A stretch of DNA of 64,000 nucleotides from Pelagadaptatus sp034112445 (GCA_034112445.1 JAWUVI010000009.1:62001-126000), one strand, 5' to 3'; shown: positions 16,938-26,215, counted from the first letter of the stretch. Notes: generated from the sequence alone by a model not told the origin. Numbers and translations are program-made.

Positions 16938-18890
16938 ATGTCTAAGAAAATATTCTCAGTCTCCAGACTCGCCGCCGCGGTAGCTTTAGCTGCTTCGACC
17001 AGTGGTGCAGTTCAGGCGGGCGTTATGGTTGATAATGATGATTGGAATGTCCGTTGGGATAATACCTTCAAGTACAGTGCCATTGGTCGTACTGAGTCTC
17101 CGGATAAAGAAACCGCGGATACAGTGCCATCTATTGCGGACGGTTCTTTGAACTTCAAACGAGGGTCTTTGGTCTCTAATCGTATCGATTGGCGCACAGA
17201 GTTAGATGTTATTTTCCGTGACAATATGGGCTTTCGAATCAGTGGCGCAGCTTGGTATGATGATGCTTATACTCATGGAACAGATTATGAGAAGCAGGCA
17301 GATCACCATGCTCCTGCTGCCTATGGCAATCAATATTCAGGCACCCAAGCTTCTGGCGAGTTCAATGAAGATACCGAAGACTGGTATACAGGTACAGCTG
17401 AGATCCAAGATGCTTTCTTATTTTATAATTTCAACATAGGTGATATGGGTGGTGTGGTTCGTGCTGGTCGCCATACTATTTATTATGGTAACTCATTGTT
17501 CGGTACGGGCGTTGCGCACAGCGTTGCCGGTTACATGACTTCTATTGATGCTGATAAAGCCCTAGGTAGCCCCGGTACAGAAGCCAAAGAACTGTTTATG
17601 CCGTCGAACAAGATCTCAATGGAATTGTCGATCACCGATAATTTGAATTTGAGTATGTTCTATGGTCTTGAGTATTTGCCACAACGTATGCCTTCTGGCG
17701 GGTCGTTCTTCTCACCGGTCTCTGATTTGAATATCAACCCTGAGCAAGGTGATAATACTGCCACGTTCCAAGCGTTGGGCCCCGACGTTCGTGCAGGGAT
17801 TAAATTTGTTGATTGGGATGAGCCCGATGATGAGGGTTCTGAGTATGGTTTCAGCTTACAATATTACATTCAGTCGTTAGACCTTGAAGCTGCGGTTCAT
17901 TATGTGAACAGCTACTCGCGCTCTGTCGGCAACTTGAAAACAGATATGACTTGTGGTGTTAGTGCTGCTGAATTTGTTGGTGCTGCTGGTGTGGTTGGTG
18001 GTGCTTCGGCCGGCGCATTGGTTTGTAGTAACAAATATATTGACTCACTTAATAGTGCGATATCACCACTGGCCGGAGCTCTTGTTGGTGTTTATGGCGC
18101 TGGAGCTGTTGGTACTAACCCAAATGGTTATAACTTAATTATTGGTGAAGGTACTTGGGCTGTTAAAGAAGACATTGATGTGTATGGCCTCAGCTTGTCT
18201 AAAGAGTGGATGGATATCTCTTGGGGTATGGACTTAACCTACGTTCAGAATGCTTTGCTTGGTAATACCTTGAATAACGTAGCACCTGAATTTCCTGGTG
18301 TTTTGGGTGGGACTACTGCGGGTAACGCGGATAATAGTACAGCCACCCCAGGTTTGATCAATGAAGATGATCTGGCGGCTGGTTTGTCGTCTTTAAGCTC
18401 TACCAATACTCAAACTGCAGAAGGCGATGTCCTTGGTTTGGTTGTGAATGCTATAGGCCTGTTAAATAGTAATGACTTATGGGACGGTGGTAGCTGGATT
18501 GTTGAATATACGGCAAGCCAATTATTAGAAGTTAATAATCGTCCTGATACTTTAAACTTTGGTGCTCACGGCAATGGCGATGATGCAAATTTAGAATTGA
18601 ATCGCATTTCTAGCCATATTCAAATCCGTTTTGCCCCTACTTGGTTCCAAGTAATGCCAGGTGTTGATTTAAGCGTTCCTATTAGTATCGGGCACGGTTT
18701 TGGTGACATGAAATCGGCGTTATCAAACACGCTTGATTTTACCGTTTACTCGGTTGGTGCCAAATTCAACTTCCGTCAGAAATACGATATAGGTTTAACG
18801 TATAACAACTACGGTGGTTCTAAATCTGGTATTGGCCACAATCTAAAAGATCGTGACAATATTGCTTTCACCGTTAAAGCGACTTTCTAA
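16938..18890 (+). CDS. DUF1302 family outer-membrane protein
   Basis: A 650-aa exported protein with a clear signal peptide (about 1-27, VALAASTSGAVQA). The mature part starts with the WNVRWDNTFKYSAIGR strand and the LNFKRGSLVSNRIDW pattern of DUF1302. It has alternating beta-strand character throughout and ends with a C-terminal phenylalanine (AFTVKATF), as expected for an outer-membrane beta-barrel. DUF1302 genes are almost always paired with DUF1329, as here. The role is not established; a porin-like function for hydrophobic compounds is often inferred. Strong ribosome site AAAGAGAGAG at 16921. It is first in a four-gene module with the MMPL transporter. Confidence 0.9.
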   Translation: MSKKIFSVSRLAAAVALAASTSGAVQAGVMVDNDDWNVRWDNTFKYSAIGRTESPDKETADTVPSIADGSLNFKRGSLVSNRIDWRTELDVIFRDNMGFRISGAAWYDDAYTHGTDYEKQADHHAPAAYGNQYSGTQASGEFNEDTEDWYTGTAEIQDAFLFYNFNIGDMGGVVRAGRHTIYYGNSLFGTGVAHSVAGYMTSIDADKALGSPGTEAKELFMPSNKISMELSITDNLNLSMFYGLEYLPQRMPSGGSFFSPVSDLNINPEQGDNTATFQALGPDVRAGIKFVDWDEPDDEGSEYGFSLQYYIQSLDLEAAVHYVNSYSRSVGNLKTDMTCGVSAAEFVGAAGVVGGASAGALVCSNKYIDSLNSAISPLAGALVGVYGAGAVGTNPNGYNLIIGEGTWAVKEDIDVYGLSLSKEWMDISWGMDLTYVQNALLGNTLNNVAPEFPGVLGGTTAGNADNSTATPGLINEDDLAAGLSSLSSTNTQTAEGDVLGLVVNAIGLLNSNDLWDGGSWIVEYTASQLLEVNNRPDTLNFGAHGNGDDANLELNRISSHIQIRFAPTWFQVMPGVDLSVPISIGHGFGDMKSALSNTLDFTVYSVGAKFNFRQKYDIGLTYNNYGGSKSGIGHNLKDRDNIAFTVKATF

Positions 18891-18921
18891 GCTGACCCTA
18901 ATTTAATTGGAGATAATAAGA

Positions 18922-20283
18922 ATGACATTTAAAAAATCCTTAATAGCAGCTTGTATTTGCACCTTTGGTGCGGGTCAAGCAATGGCGGCGGTTTCTGAAG
19001 CAGAAGCGGCTAAATTAGGCGCGTCATTAACGCCCATGGGTGCAGAAGCAGCGGGTAATGCCGATGGTTCTATTCCAGCGTTTGATGCAAACTTGAAGCT
19101 CACCAACCCAAGTACAGATGGTACTTTAGGTAATCCTATGCCAGCGGGTGAAAAACCACTGTATAGCATCACTAAAGCCAACATGGGTGACTACGAAAGT
19201 ATGTTAAGTGCTGGCCAAATTGAGTTGTTGAACACGAAAGAAGGTTACCGTATGGACGTGTTTAAAACCGTTCGTTCGGCTACTTTCCCGCAAGTTGTTA
19301 ACGATAACGTTATGGCCAACGCCACAACTGCGACCTTAATAAATGATGGTTTGACCTTGTCGAACGCTAAGTTTGGTACGCCTTTCCCAATTCCACAAAA
19401 TGGTTTAGAGGCTATTTGGAATCATTTGGTTCGTTATGTGGGACCAACTGCGGGTGGTACTTCATCGAGTTATTATGTTGATTCAGCGGGTAATGCTGTT
19501 AGATCAAGTACTCAGACTGTTGAGTTCTCTTCGCCGTTGAATACACCAGAGCTTAATTGGGCTGATGAAGATAAGAACGAATGGGTTCTTTACCGTGCTG
19601 ACTTCCAAGCGCCTGCACGTCGTGCTGGTGAAATCACCTTGGTTCGTGAGCCAATTGACTTCAGTGATGGTAATGGCCGTAAAGCGTGGCAATACCTAGC
19701 GGGCCAGCGTCGTGTACGTCGTGCTCCGTCTGTATCGTTCGATACGCCACAGCCATCTACGGCAGGTAACTCTACTTACGATGATACTTACGTTTATAAC
19801 GGTTCACCTGAACGTTATGATTGGAAGTTGATTGGTAAGCAAGAATGTATCGTGCCTTACAATAACTGGGGTAACGCAACCTTGCCTGTGTCAGAACAGG
19901 CAAACATGCTAACCAAAGGCCATTTTAACCCTGATTATGCACGTTGGGAAAAGCACCGTTGTTGGGTTATTGAAGCTAACTTAAAAGAAGGTCAGCGTCA
20001 CGTTTATAAGACTCGTCGTTTCTACGCCGATGAAGATAGCTGGACTCTATTAATGGCTGATATGTACGATACTCAGGATACCTTATGGAGAACTCATCAA
20101 TCGTTGTTTGCACATAACTATGTGACCAGCGCTATGTGGGGTGGTACTTCGGTAGTGTATGATTTTCAATCTAAAATCTACAGTACAGGTGGTATCAGTG
20201 ATGAAGGACGTCCAGTTCATGCGAAAGACCATGGAGCTTCTTACTACACTCCGGGTGCTCTTAAGCGCAGCGGTGTTCGTTAA
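18922..20283 (+). CDS. DUF1329 family periplasmic protein
   Basis: A 453-aa exported protein with signal peptide MTFKKSLIAACICTFGAGQAMA. The start at 18922 is preferred to an upstream ATG at 18907 because TTGGAG precedes it and it starts the signal peptide. Family features seen are the mature start with GNADGSIPAFD, the WNHLVRYVG segment, AWQYLAGQRRVRRAPSV and the C-terminal MYDTQDTLWRTHQS. DUF1329 proteins are predicted to have a lipoprotein-carrier-like (LolA/LolB-type) half-barrel, which suggests handling of a hydrophobic ligand. It lies 31 bp after DUF1302 and is followed by a hairpin. Confidence 0.9.
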   Translation: MTFKKSLIAACICTFGAGQAMAAVSEAEAAKLGASLTPMGAEAAGNADGSIPAFDANLKLTNPSTDGTLGNPMPAGEKPLYSITKANMGDYESMLSAGQIELLNTKEGYRMDVFKTVRSATFPQVVNDNVMANATTATLINDGLTLSNAKFGTPFPIPQNGLEAIWNHLVRYVGPTAGGTSSSYYVDSAGNAVRSSTQTVEFSSPLNTPELNWADEDKNEWVLYRADFQAPARRAGEITLVREPIDFSDGNGRKAWQYLAGQRRVRRAPSVSFDTPQPSTAGNSTYDDTYVYNGSPERYDWKLIGKQECIVPYNNWGNATLPVSEQANMLTKGHFNPDYARWEKHRCWVIEANLKEGQRHVYKTRRFYADEDSWTLLMADMYDTQDTLWRTHQSLFAHNYVTSAMWGGTSVVYDFQSKIYSTGGISDEGRPVHAKDHGASYYTPGALKRSGVR

Positions 20284-20301
20284 GTTGTACTAAAGCAGTA
20301 A

Positions 20302-20331
20302 AACAAAGAGTCGCTTATGCGGCTCTTTGTT
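20302..20331 (+). terminator. Hairpin after DUF1329
   Basis: A 13-bp stem (AACAAAGAGTCGC paired with GCGGCTCTTTGTT, one wobble) with a 4-nt loop, 18 bp after the DUF1329 stop. No T-run follows, so termination may be partial. It could lower expression of the downstream YCF48 and MMPL genes relative to the DUF1302/1329 pair. Confidence 0.6.
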
Positions 20332-20470
20332 GTTAAAAAAAGACAAAAAGAAAAAAAGAAATAAATAAGTAGTTTTGTCCGTGGTGGTATTGATTTTCTG
20401 TCTATACTGCTCAGTGGTTCCGGTTAATGGTAATCGGACTTTATAAATAAACTCTAATCTAGGGTTGATA

Positions 20471-21649
20471 ATGAAAATAATATCTAAAAAATTAATACTT
20501 TGGGCTCTTCTTAGTTTACCGATAAGTGGTTTCGCGGTTCCTTATGAAGTGCTTGAATTAGACGCAGCAAAAACTCCCTTAGTACCACACACCTTGATGT
20601 TCGATATTACCAAGGCAGGCGAGCGTTATATCGCCGTGGGCGTTCGGGGCCATATTATTTTATCAGACGATGATGGCACTACATGGCGTCAAGCCGAAAA
20701 AGTACCGGTTCGTTCTGATTTGTTGGCAGTAACCTTTGTTGATGAGTTAACGGGCTGGTCCGTTGGTCATGACAGTGTGATTTTGCACACGACTGACGGT
20801 GGTGAAAACTGGGTGAAGCAGTTTGATGGCCGAGTACTGGGTGTTCAGGGTCAAGCTTATTACCAGGCTAAATTAGCAAAATTACAAGACGGTTTAGCCG
20901 TTTGTGATAGCAAACCAAAAGACTTGTCCGATTTGGTCGCTTTAAGCTCCTGTGAAGAACTAAAAGCCAGAGCCCAAAATTATGATGATTTGATTTACGA
21001 AATGGAATTTGCTGCTGAGTTAGGTGCGGACAAGCCGTTTTTTCAAATCGCATGTTACAAGGGAATACACTCGGATACTGGAGTCTCTTGTAATGTAGCG
21101 GGTGCTTATGGCATTCAGTTCCGTACCGACGATAATGGTGAACACTGGATTGCTAAGATGGAGAATGTTGGTAATCCTGATTTTGTGCATTTGTTTGGAG
21201 GTGCTCAAGTCGGTGAGACTGATTTTATGGTTGTTGGAGAAATGGGCAATGTATGGGCTGTATCTTCGTTAGTATCTGAGAGTGCTGCATGGACGCCTCT
21301 GACAACTGATTATGAAGGCAGTTTGTATACGGCCGTTGCGGCTGATGATGGTAGTTACATCGCAGCTGGCTTGGTAGGAACGGTATTGCGTTCAGACGAT
21401 AAGGGTACAACTTGGTCTGAAATTGCTAAGCCTCGCTCAAGCAATATTGTAGACTCCCTAAAATTATCTGATGGGCGACTGGTGTTAATTGCTCAGAGTG
21501 GTCAGATTTTTGTTAGCGCAGACAATGGTTTGACCTTCAGTGAAGCAGTGAGACAACCGGCTAACGTTTTTGTTGCCGCCGTTGAAGTTGCTTCAGGTGA
21601 GTTACTGGTTGCGACAAAATCTGGCGTTATAAAAGTTCAGCTTGACTAA
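20471..21649 (+). CDS. YCF48/BNR-repeat beta-propeller protein, exported
   Basis: A 392-aa secreted protein of the YCF48/HCF136 type. A signal peptide (about 1-20, ISGFA) is followed by BNR-like blades such as GVRGHIILSDDDGTTW, GWSVGHDSVILHTTDGGENW and AAGLVGTVLRSDDKGTTW. A roughly 80-residue helical insertion (about 125-210) interrupts the propeller and holds four cysteines (C145, C161, C195, C207) that could form disulfides in the periplasm. The ATG at 20471 (AGGG six bases upstream) is chosen over a TTG two codons earlier. Genes of this type commonly sit beside MMPL transporters, as here. Function unknown. Confidence 0.85.
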   Translation: MKIISKKLILWALLSLPISGFAVPYEVLELDAAKTPLVPHTLMFDITKAGERYIAVGVRGHIILSDDDGTTWRQAEKVPVRSDLLAVTFVDELTGWSVGHDSVILHTTDGGENWVKQFDGRVLGVQGQAYYQAKLAKLQDGLAVCDSKPKDLSDLVALSSCEELKARAQNYDDLIYEMEFAAELGADKPFFQIACYKGIHSDTGVSCNVAGAYGIQFRTDDNGEHWIAKMENVGNPDFVHLFGGAQVGETDFMVVGEMGNVWAVSSLVSESAAWTPLTTDYEGSLYTAVAADDGSYIAAGLVGTVLRSDDKGTTWSEIAKPRSSNIVDSLKLSDGRLVLIAQSGQIFVSADNGLTFSEAVRQPANVFVAAVEVASGELLVATKSGVIKVQLD

Positions 21650-21676
21650 TAAAAATTTATAAAAGGCGATTTTCGA

Positions 21677-24109
21677 ATGGCACATGTAGAAGACGACGAT
21701 TTACCAATCATCCAAAATAAAGAAGATTTCGATACGAGCACCGGCACGTTCATGGAACGCATGGTGTTTAATAACCGAGCTGCTATTGCTATTGCATGTG
21801 CAATAGTAACCCTTGTATTGGGTTATCAAGCGGCAACTAAACTGACTTTGCAGGCCGGCTTTGAGAAAATGCTGCCTAAAAGCCATGAGTACGTTATTAA
21901 CTACAAGAAAGAAGCACATAACCTGAAAGGCTTGGGTAATACCTTGCGTTTGGTTATTTCTACCACCGAAGGTGATATTTGGTCTAAAGAGTTTTTAGAC
22001 TTGATGGAAAAAGTTAACGATGACGTTTTCTTTGTGCCTGGGGTTGATCGCTCTGGAATGAAATCGATTTGGACACCTAACGTCCGTTGGCTAACGGTAA
22101 CTGAGGAAGGTTTTGAAGGTGGCCCGGTTATCCCGGCTGGATTTGATGGATCAGAAGAAAAAATTCGCCAGCTTAAATTAAATGTTATGCGTGCGAGCAT
22201 TACGGGAGATTTGATTGCCAACAATGGTAAGTCAGCCGCCATTTTAGTGCCGTTACTTGATTTTGACCCTAAAACCGGTGAGCGTTTGAATTACTACACG
22301 TTCACTCAAAAATTAGAAAAAATCAGGGAGCACTATAGCCAGTCTTCAGACGATCCAGACGATCCTCGCAGTAAGTATGAGGCGGGTGAAATAAGTCTTC
22401 ATATTGTTGGGTTTGCTAAAGTTATTGGTGAACTGATTGATGGCTTGTTTGCCGTTATGGGATTTTTTGCTGCAGCGGTTCTTATTGCTTGGTGTTTACT
22501 GTATTGGTATACCCGCTGCTGGCGCAGTACCTCAACGGTTATTTTTGTTACTATCGTTGGTGTTACGTGGCAGTTGGGTATTTTGGCTACGTTAGGCTAT
22601 GAACTGGATCCATTCTCGATATTAGTACCCTTCTTAGTTTTTGCTATTGGTGTAAGTCACGGAGCTCAAAAACTGAATGGTGTGATTCAAGATATTGCGA
22701 AAGGTACTCACCCGTATATTGCAGCCCGTTTTACCTTCCGTCGTTTGTTCTTGGCAGGTGTTACGGCATTGCTTTCCGATGGTGTTGGTTTTGCGGTCTT
22801 AATGATCATCCAAATTCAAGTTATTCAAGATCTCGCTATTACCGCCTCAATAGGTGTATTGGTTCTTATCTTTACGAACTTAATTTTGATTCCAATTGTT
22901 CTTTCTTATACCGGCGTTTGCGATAAAGCCGTTAAGCGAAGCATTGACAGTAATATGACACTAGATGACATGCCTGGTTGGATTGCGTTCTTGTTGAAGT
23001 TTACTGAGCGTCGTTGGGCAATCGGTGCGATTATTGGTGGTCTGTTTTTTGCCGGGATTGGTATTATAGGCGCGAATAACATTCAGATTGGTGATTTGGA
23101 TAAAGGTGCGCCTGAGCTTCGACCTGATTCAGTCTACAACAAAGATGTTGACTTTGTGGTCAGTAACTATTCAGTTAGTAGTGATATCTTTGCTGTAATC
23201 GTTAAAACTGAAGAAGAGCAGTGTGCAAATTACGAAGTCATGAAGCTAGCTGAAGAACTTGAGTGGCGTCTGCGTCACTTGCCTGTTGTTGAGCAGGTGT
23301 ATGGTTTGCATAGTGCCATTCGTAGAAATATGTCTGGTATGAATGAAGGCTATATAAAGTTTCATTCTATTTATCGTAACCAAGATACCATCAACAATGG
23401 TGTGACAAATGCGTTAAGCCTAAAAATTGTTAATCCGGCTTGTTCTGTATGGCCATTGATGATTTATTTATCGGATCACAAAGCGGCAACTTTAAAAAGT
23501 GTTGTGAATGTATTTGACCAGTTTAACGTGGAGTTCCCTAGCAGTAAGGTTGAGTTTATTGGTGCAGCAGGTAGCGCCGGATTTGAAGCAGCAACTAACG
23601 TTGTTGTAGAAAAAGCCAACCGTGAAATGATGTTTTATGTATATGGCGCCGTATTGACGTTATGTATGTTGACCTTCCGTTCAGTTGCGGCCGTACTTTG
23701 TGCTGTTTTACCGTTGATGGTTACCTCAGTATTGTGTGAAGCATTAATGGTTGTTCTGGGAATGGGTATTAAAGTTGCTACGCTACCCGTTATTGCGCTC
23801 GGTGTAGGTATTGGTGTGGATTACGCGTTATACATCTTAACGGTTATCCTAGCTAAGACACGTGCCGGTGTGCCGTTGCGTGAAGCCTACTTCTTTACCC
23901 TTAATTTCACGGGTCGAGTGGTTGCGCTTATTGCGGTAACCTTGGCAGCAGGTGTTATTACTTGGGCATGGTCACCGATTAAGTTCCAAGCTGATATGGG
24001 GATTTTGCTGACCTTTATGTTCCTTTGGAACATGGTAGGTGCAATGATCTTAATGCCAGCGTTAGGCGTGTTCTTATTACCAATAGGTGATAAGAAAGAC
24101 AAAGCTTAA
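21677..24109 (+). CDS. MMPL/RND-superfamily transporter
   Basis: An 810-aa inner-membrane protein with the RND/MMPL plan. One N-terminal helix (about 33-55) is followed by a periplasmic domain (about 56-250), a block of five helices (about 255-420), a second periplasmic domain after a helix near 450, and a last block of five helices (about 650-800). The sterol-sensing-like segments PVIALGVGIGVDYALYIL and VFAIGVSHGAQKLNGV are visible. MMPL proteins move lipids or other hydrophobic molecules, driven by proton flow. Position behind DUF1302, DUF1329 and YCF48 suggests a trans-envelope route, but direction and cargo are unknown. A strong terminator follows. Confidence 0.88.
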   Translation: MAHVEDDDLPIIQNKEDFDTSTGTFMERMVFNNRAAIAIACAIVTLVLGYQAATKLTLQAGFEKMLPKSHEYVINYKKEAHNLKGLGNTLRLVISTTEGDIWSKEFLDLMEKVNDDVFFVPGVDRSGMKSIWTPNVRWLTVTEEGFEGGPVIPAGFDGSEEKIRQLKLNVMRASITGDLIANNGKSAAILVPLLDFDPKTGERLNYYTFTQKLEKIREHYSQSSDDPDDPRSKYEAGEISLHIVGFAKVIGELIDGLFAVMGFFAAAVLIAWCLLYWYTRCWRSTSTVIFVTIVGVTWQLGILATLGYELDPFSILVPFLVFAIGVSHGAQKLNGVIQDIAKGTHPYIAARFTFRRLFLAGVTALLSDGVGFAVLMIIQIQVIQDLAITASIGVLVLIFTNLILIPIVLSYTGVCDKAVKRSIDSNMTLDDMPGWIAFLLKFTERRWAIGAIIGGLFFAGIGIIGANNIQIGDLDKGAPELRPDSVYNKDVDFVVSNYSVSSDIFAVIVKTEEEQCANYEVMKLAEELEWRLRHLPVVEQVYGLHSAIRRNMSGMNEGYIKFHSIYRNQDTINNGVTNALSLKIVNPACSVWPLMIYLSDHKAATLKSVVNVFDQFNVEFPSSKVEFIGAAGSAGFEAATNVVVEKANREMMFYVYGAVLTLCMLTFRSVAAVLCAVLPLMVTSVLCEALMVVLGMGIKVATLPVIALGVGIGVDYALYILTVILAKTRAGVPLREAYFFTLNFTGRVVALIAVTLAAGVITWAWSPIKFQADMGILLTFMFLWNMVGAMILMPALGVFLLPIGDKKDKA

Positions 24110-24139
24110 TATGGGTACATGACCGGGTATTATTCCTGG

Positions 24140-24179
24140 GCATAAAAAACCGGAGCTTAAAACTCCGGTTTTTTTATGC
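24140..24179. terminator. Strong intrinsic terminator after the MMPL gene
   Basis: GCATAAAAAACCGGAG pairs with CTCCGGTTTTTTTATGC around a 7-nt loop. A GC core flanked by an A-run and a T-run makes it usable in both directions. It closes the DUF1302-MMPL module. Confidence 0.9.
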
Positions 24180-24330
24180 TTGTTTGTTTATGATTTTTGA
24201 ATGAGCTTAAGCTATAGCTGTACTAGGCAATTGGCTTAATATTGTGGCAAGCAAATAGATAAACGCTGATTTTAAGAAAATGTTGGTTCGCATAGCTATG
24301 ACCGGAATTAATTGCCTGTTAGGCTTGGAC

Positions 24331-24383
24331 TATAGTAATTTAAGTGATGGAATTGTAGTAATTTAAGTTATGGAATTATAGTC
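24331..24383. repeat. Tandem repeat, 23-bp unit x2 plus partial
   Basis: Two 23-bp copies (24331-24353 and 24354-24376) built on TAGTAATTTAAG(T)GATGGAAT differ at only two positions, and a third copy begins (TATAGTCAAC). They end about 15 bp before the ribosome site of the hydrolase gene. Confidence 0.8.
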
Positions 24384-24401
24384 AACAACAGTGGAGTTCA
24401 T

Positions 24402-25160
24402 GTGTCAAAAACAATATTAATGATCCATGGAATGTGGGGCGGCGGTTGGATCTGGGACTCATTTAAAACCCCATTCGAAGAGCATGGTTATGAATGTATC
24501 ACGCCAACATTAAGACACCATATGATGACTCCTGATCAATCTCCGCATGCTGATCTTGGTGGTTTGAGCCTGAATGATTACGTGGATGATATGCAGGCAT
24601 TAATAGAAGCCTTGGACACAAAACCTATCGTTATAGGGCACTCTATGGGTGGGCTTATTTGCCAAAAATTAGCCGAGAGAAACTTAGTTGAAAAGATGGT
24701 TCTGGCTTGTCCTGCGCCACCAGGAGATATTCCGGCCCTGAGTGTTGGCGGCCTAAAGAGCTTTATGCCGTTAATAACAACGTGGAAATTTTGGCAAAAA
24801 CCGCATCGTCCTACTTTTAAAAGTATGATTGATTCTTCTTTGCAGTTGATCCCAAAAGACGAGCGTCAGTCGTATTACGATAAGATAGTGTATGACTCTG
24901 GAAGAGTGGTTTTTGAAATTGCCCTGCCATTTCTTGATACCAACAAAGTCTCGGCTATTGATCCAGATTTAATTACCTGCCCAAGCTTAGTATTGGCGGC
25001 TGATAGCGACAGATTGATTCCGCTGCGGGCTATTCGCCAAGTGGCGCGAAAGTACGATTCAGAGTTTAAATTGTATAAAGATCAAAGCCATTGGCTGGTG
25101 GTTGAGCCAGGCTGGCAGAAACCAGCTGACGATGTATTGCAATGGATTGAATCAACTTAG
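24402..25160 (+). CDS. Alpha/beta-fold hydrolase
   Basis: A 252-aa cytosolic alpha/beta hydrolase. The oxyanion strand HGMWGGGWIW follows strand 3, the nucleophile elbow is GHSMGG (serine near residue 84), the acid is probably the aspartate of ADSDRLIPL, and the histidine is in DQSHWLVVEPGW near the C-terminus. Start is GTG at 24402 with GTGGAG five bases upstream. The HGMWGGGW opening resembles lysophospholipase-like or esterase members, but the substrate cannot be named. It stands alone between two repeat-filled spacers. Confidence 0.85.
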   Translation: MSKTILMIHGMWGGGWIWDSFKTPFEEHGYECITPTLRHHMMTPDQSPHADLGGLSLNDYVDDMQALIEALDTKPIVIGHSMGGLICQKLAERNLVEKMVLACPAPPGDIPALSVGGLKSFMPLITTWKFWQKPHRPTFKSMIDSSLQLIPKDERQSYYDKIVYDSGRVVFEIALPFLDTNKVSAIDPDLITCPSLVLAADSDRLIPLRAIRQVARKYDSEFKLYKDQSHWLVVEPGWQKPADDVLQWIEST

Positions 25161-25206
25161 TCGGTACTATGTTTAGTCGTTACTAGGTTTAGTCGGTACT
25201 AGGTTA
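25159..25206. repeat. Tandem repeat, three 16-bp units
   Basis: Three exactly phased 16-bp copies (25159-25174, 25175-25190, 25191-25206) of AGTCGGTACTAGGTTT with one to three differences each. The first copy begins inside the stop codon of the hydrolase gene. Confidence 0.9.
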
Positions 25207-25219
25207 ACGGTGACATTTA

Positions 25220-25270
25220 GCGTGTGCGAACTACTAGCGTGTGTGAACTATTAACGTGTGTAAACTACAG
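25220..25270. repeat. Tandem repeat, three 17-bp units
   Basis: Three phased 17-bp copies (25220-25236, 25237-25253, 25254-25270) of GCGTGTGTGAACTACTA. The unit is unrelated to the 16-bp repeat 14 bp upstream. The last copy ends in CAG just before the GAAAG ribosome site of purU. Confidence 0.9.
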
Positions 25271-25277
25271 GAAAGCT

Positions 25278-26141
25278 ATGACCAAGGTTAAAGATATTGT
25301 TCTCAAGTTTAGCTGCGATGATCAGCCAGGTATTGTGGCAGCGGTAGCCAGTTTGTTTGCTTTGCAGGGGTTCAACATACGAGAGTCTTCTCAGTTTGAA
25401 GATACTTATTCTGAACGTTTTTTTATGCGAACCGTTCTGGCGTCTGTTGAAGGTGAAAAAAAATTAAAGGATGTGAAATCGGCGTTTCAAGCCGTGGCCG
25501 ACCGCTACCAAATGAGCTGGAGCTTGGAAGACAGTTATCGAAAACCCAAGGTGTTAATTGCTGTATCGCAATGGGGCCACTGCTTAAATAATCTATTGAA
25601 TAGCTATAAACGTGGAACGCTACCCATTGATATTGTTGGTGTGGTATCCAATCATGAAACCATGCGTTCGCTGGTCGAATGGTATGAGCTTCCTTATTTT
25701 TATTTGCCAGTTACCAGCGAAACCAAACCACAGCAAGAAGCGCAAATTCTCCAGCACATGACTTCTCTTGATGTGGACCTATTGGTGCTGGCGCGCTATA
25801 TGCAAATATTATCAAACGATTTGTGCCAACAGTTGGAAGGACGGGCTATTAATATTCATCATTCTTTTTTACCTGGATTCAAAGGCGCTAAACCCTATCA
25901 TCAAGCGTTTGATCGAGGGGTTAAGCTTATCGGTGCTACGGCTCACTATGTCACTGCCGATTTAGATGAAGGCCCTATAATCGAACAGTCTGTAGAGCGG
26001 GTCAGTCATGCCCACACCCCAGACGAGCTAGTCGAAATGGGGCGTGATACGGAAGCCGTAGTGCTTAATCGCGCTGTGCGCTGGCACGCCGAACATAGAG
26101 TTTTATTGAACGGTAATAAAACCGTGGTTTTTGGTCGGTAA
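25278..26141 (+). CDS. purU: Formyltetrahydrofolate deformylase
   Basis: PurU hydrolyses 10-formyl-THF to formate and THF, balancing the one-carbon pool and supplying formate to PurT. The 287-aa protein has an N-terminal ACT domain (about 5-85: LKFSCDDQPGIVAAVASLF) and a C-terminal formyltransferase domain with INIHHSFLPGFKGAKPYHQA and AHYVTADLDEGPIIEQ, which hold the catalytic asparagine, histidine and aspartate. The start at 25278 is used because AGGAAAG precedes it; an upstream in-frame ATG at 25224 would translate the tandem repeat and has no family support. Confidence 0.95.
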   Translation: MTKVKDIVLKFSCDDQPGIVAAVASLFALQGFNIRESSQFEDTYSERFFMRTVLASVEGEKKLKDVKSAFQAVADRYQMSWSLEDSYRKPKVLIAVSQWGHCLNNLLNSYKRGTLPIDIVGVVSNHETMRSLVEWYELPYFYLPVTSETKPQQEAQILQHMTSLDVDLLVLARYMQILSNDLCQQLEGRAINIHHSFLPGFKGAKPYHQAFDRGVKLIGATAHYVTADLDEGPIIEQSVERVSHAHTPDELVEMGRDTEAVVLNRAVRWHAEHRVLLNGNKTVVFGR

Positions 26142-26175
26142 TTATTGTTTATTCGTTTATCATTATTATTTGCTC

Positions 26176-26203
26176 GATCACTATTTTTTGATTCACTATT
26201 TTT
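26176..26203. repeat. Tandem repeat, 14-bp unit x2
   Basis: Two 14-bp copies of GAT(T)CACTATTTTT lie in an AT-rich spacer that also holds looser related copies from about 26145. It sits directly before the ribosome site of the oxidoreductase gene. Confidence 0.55.
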
Positions 26204-26215
26204 AGAGAGAACGTT

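Noticed and set aside
20365..20410. Possible promoter for the YCF48 gene (TTGATT...TATACT)
   Set aside because: The -10-like TATACT has no -35 at a workable distance.
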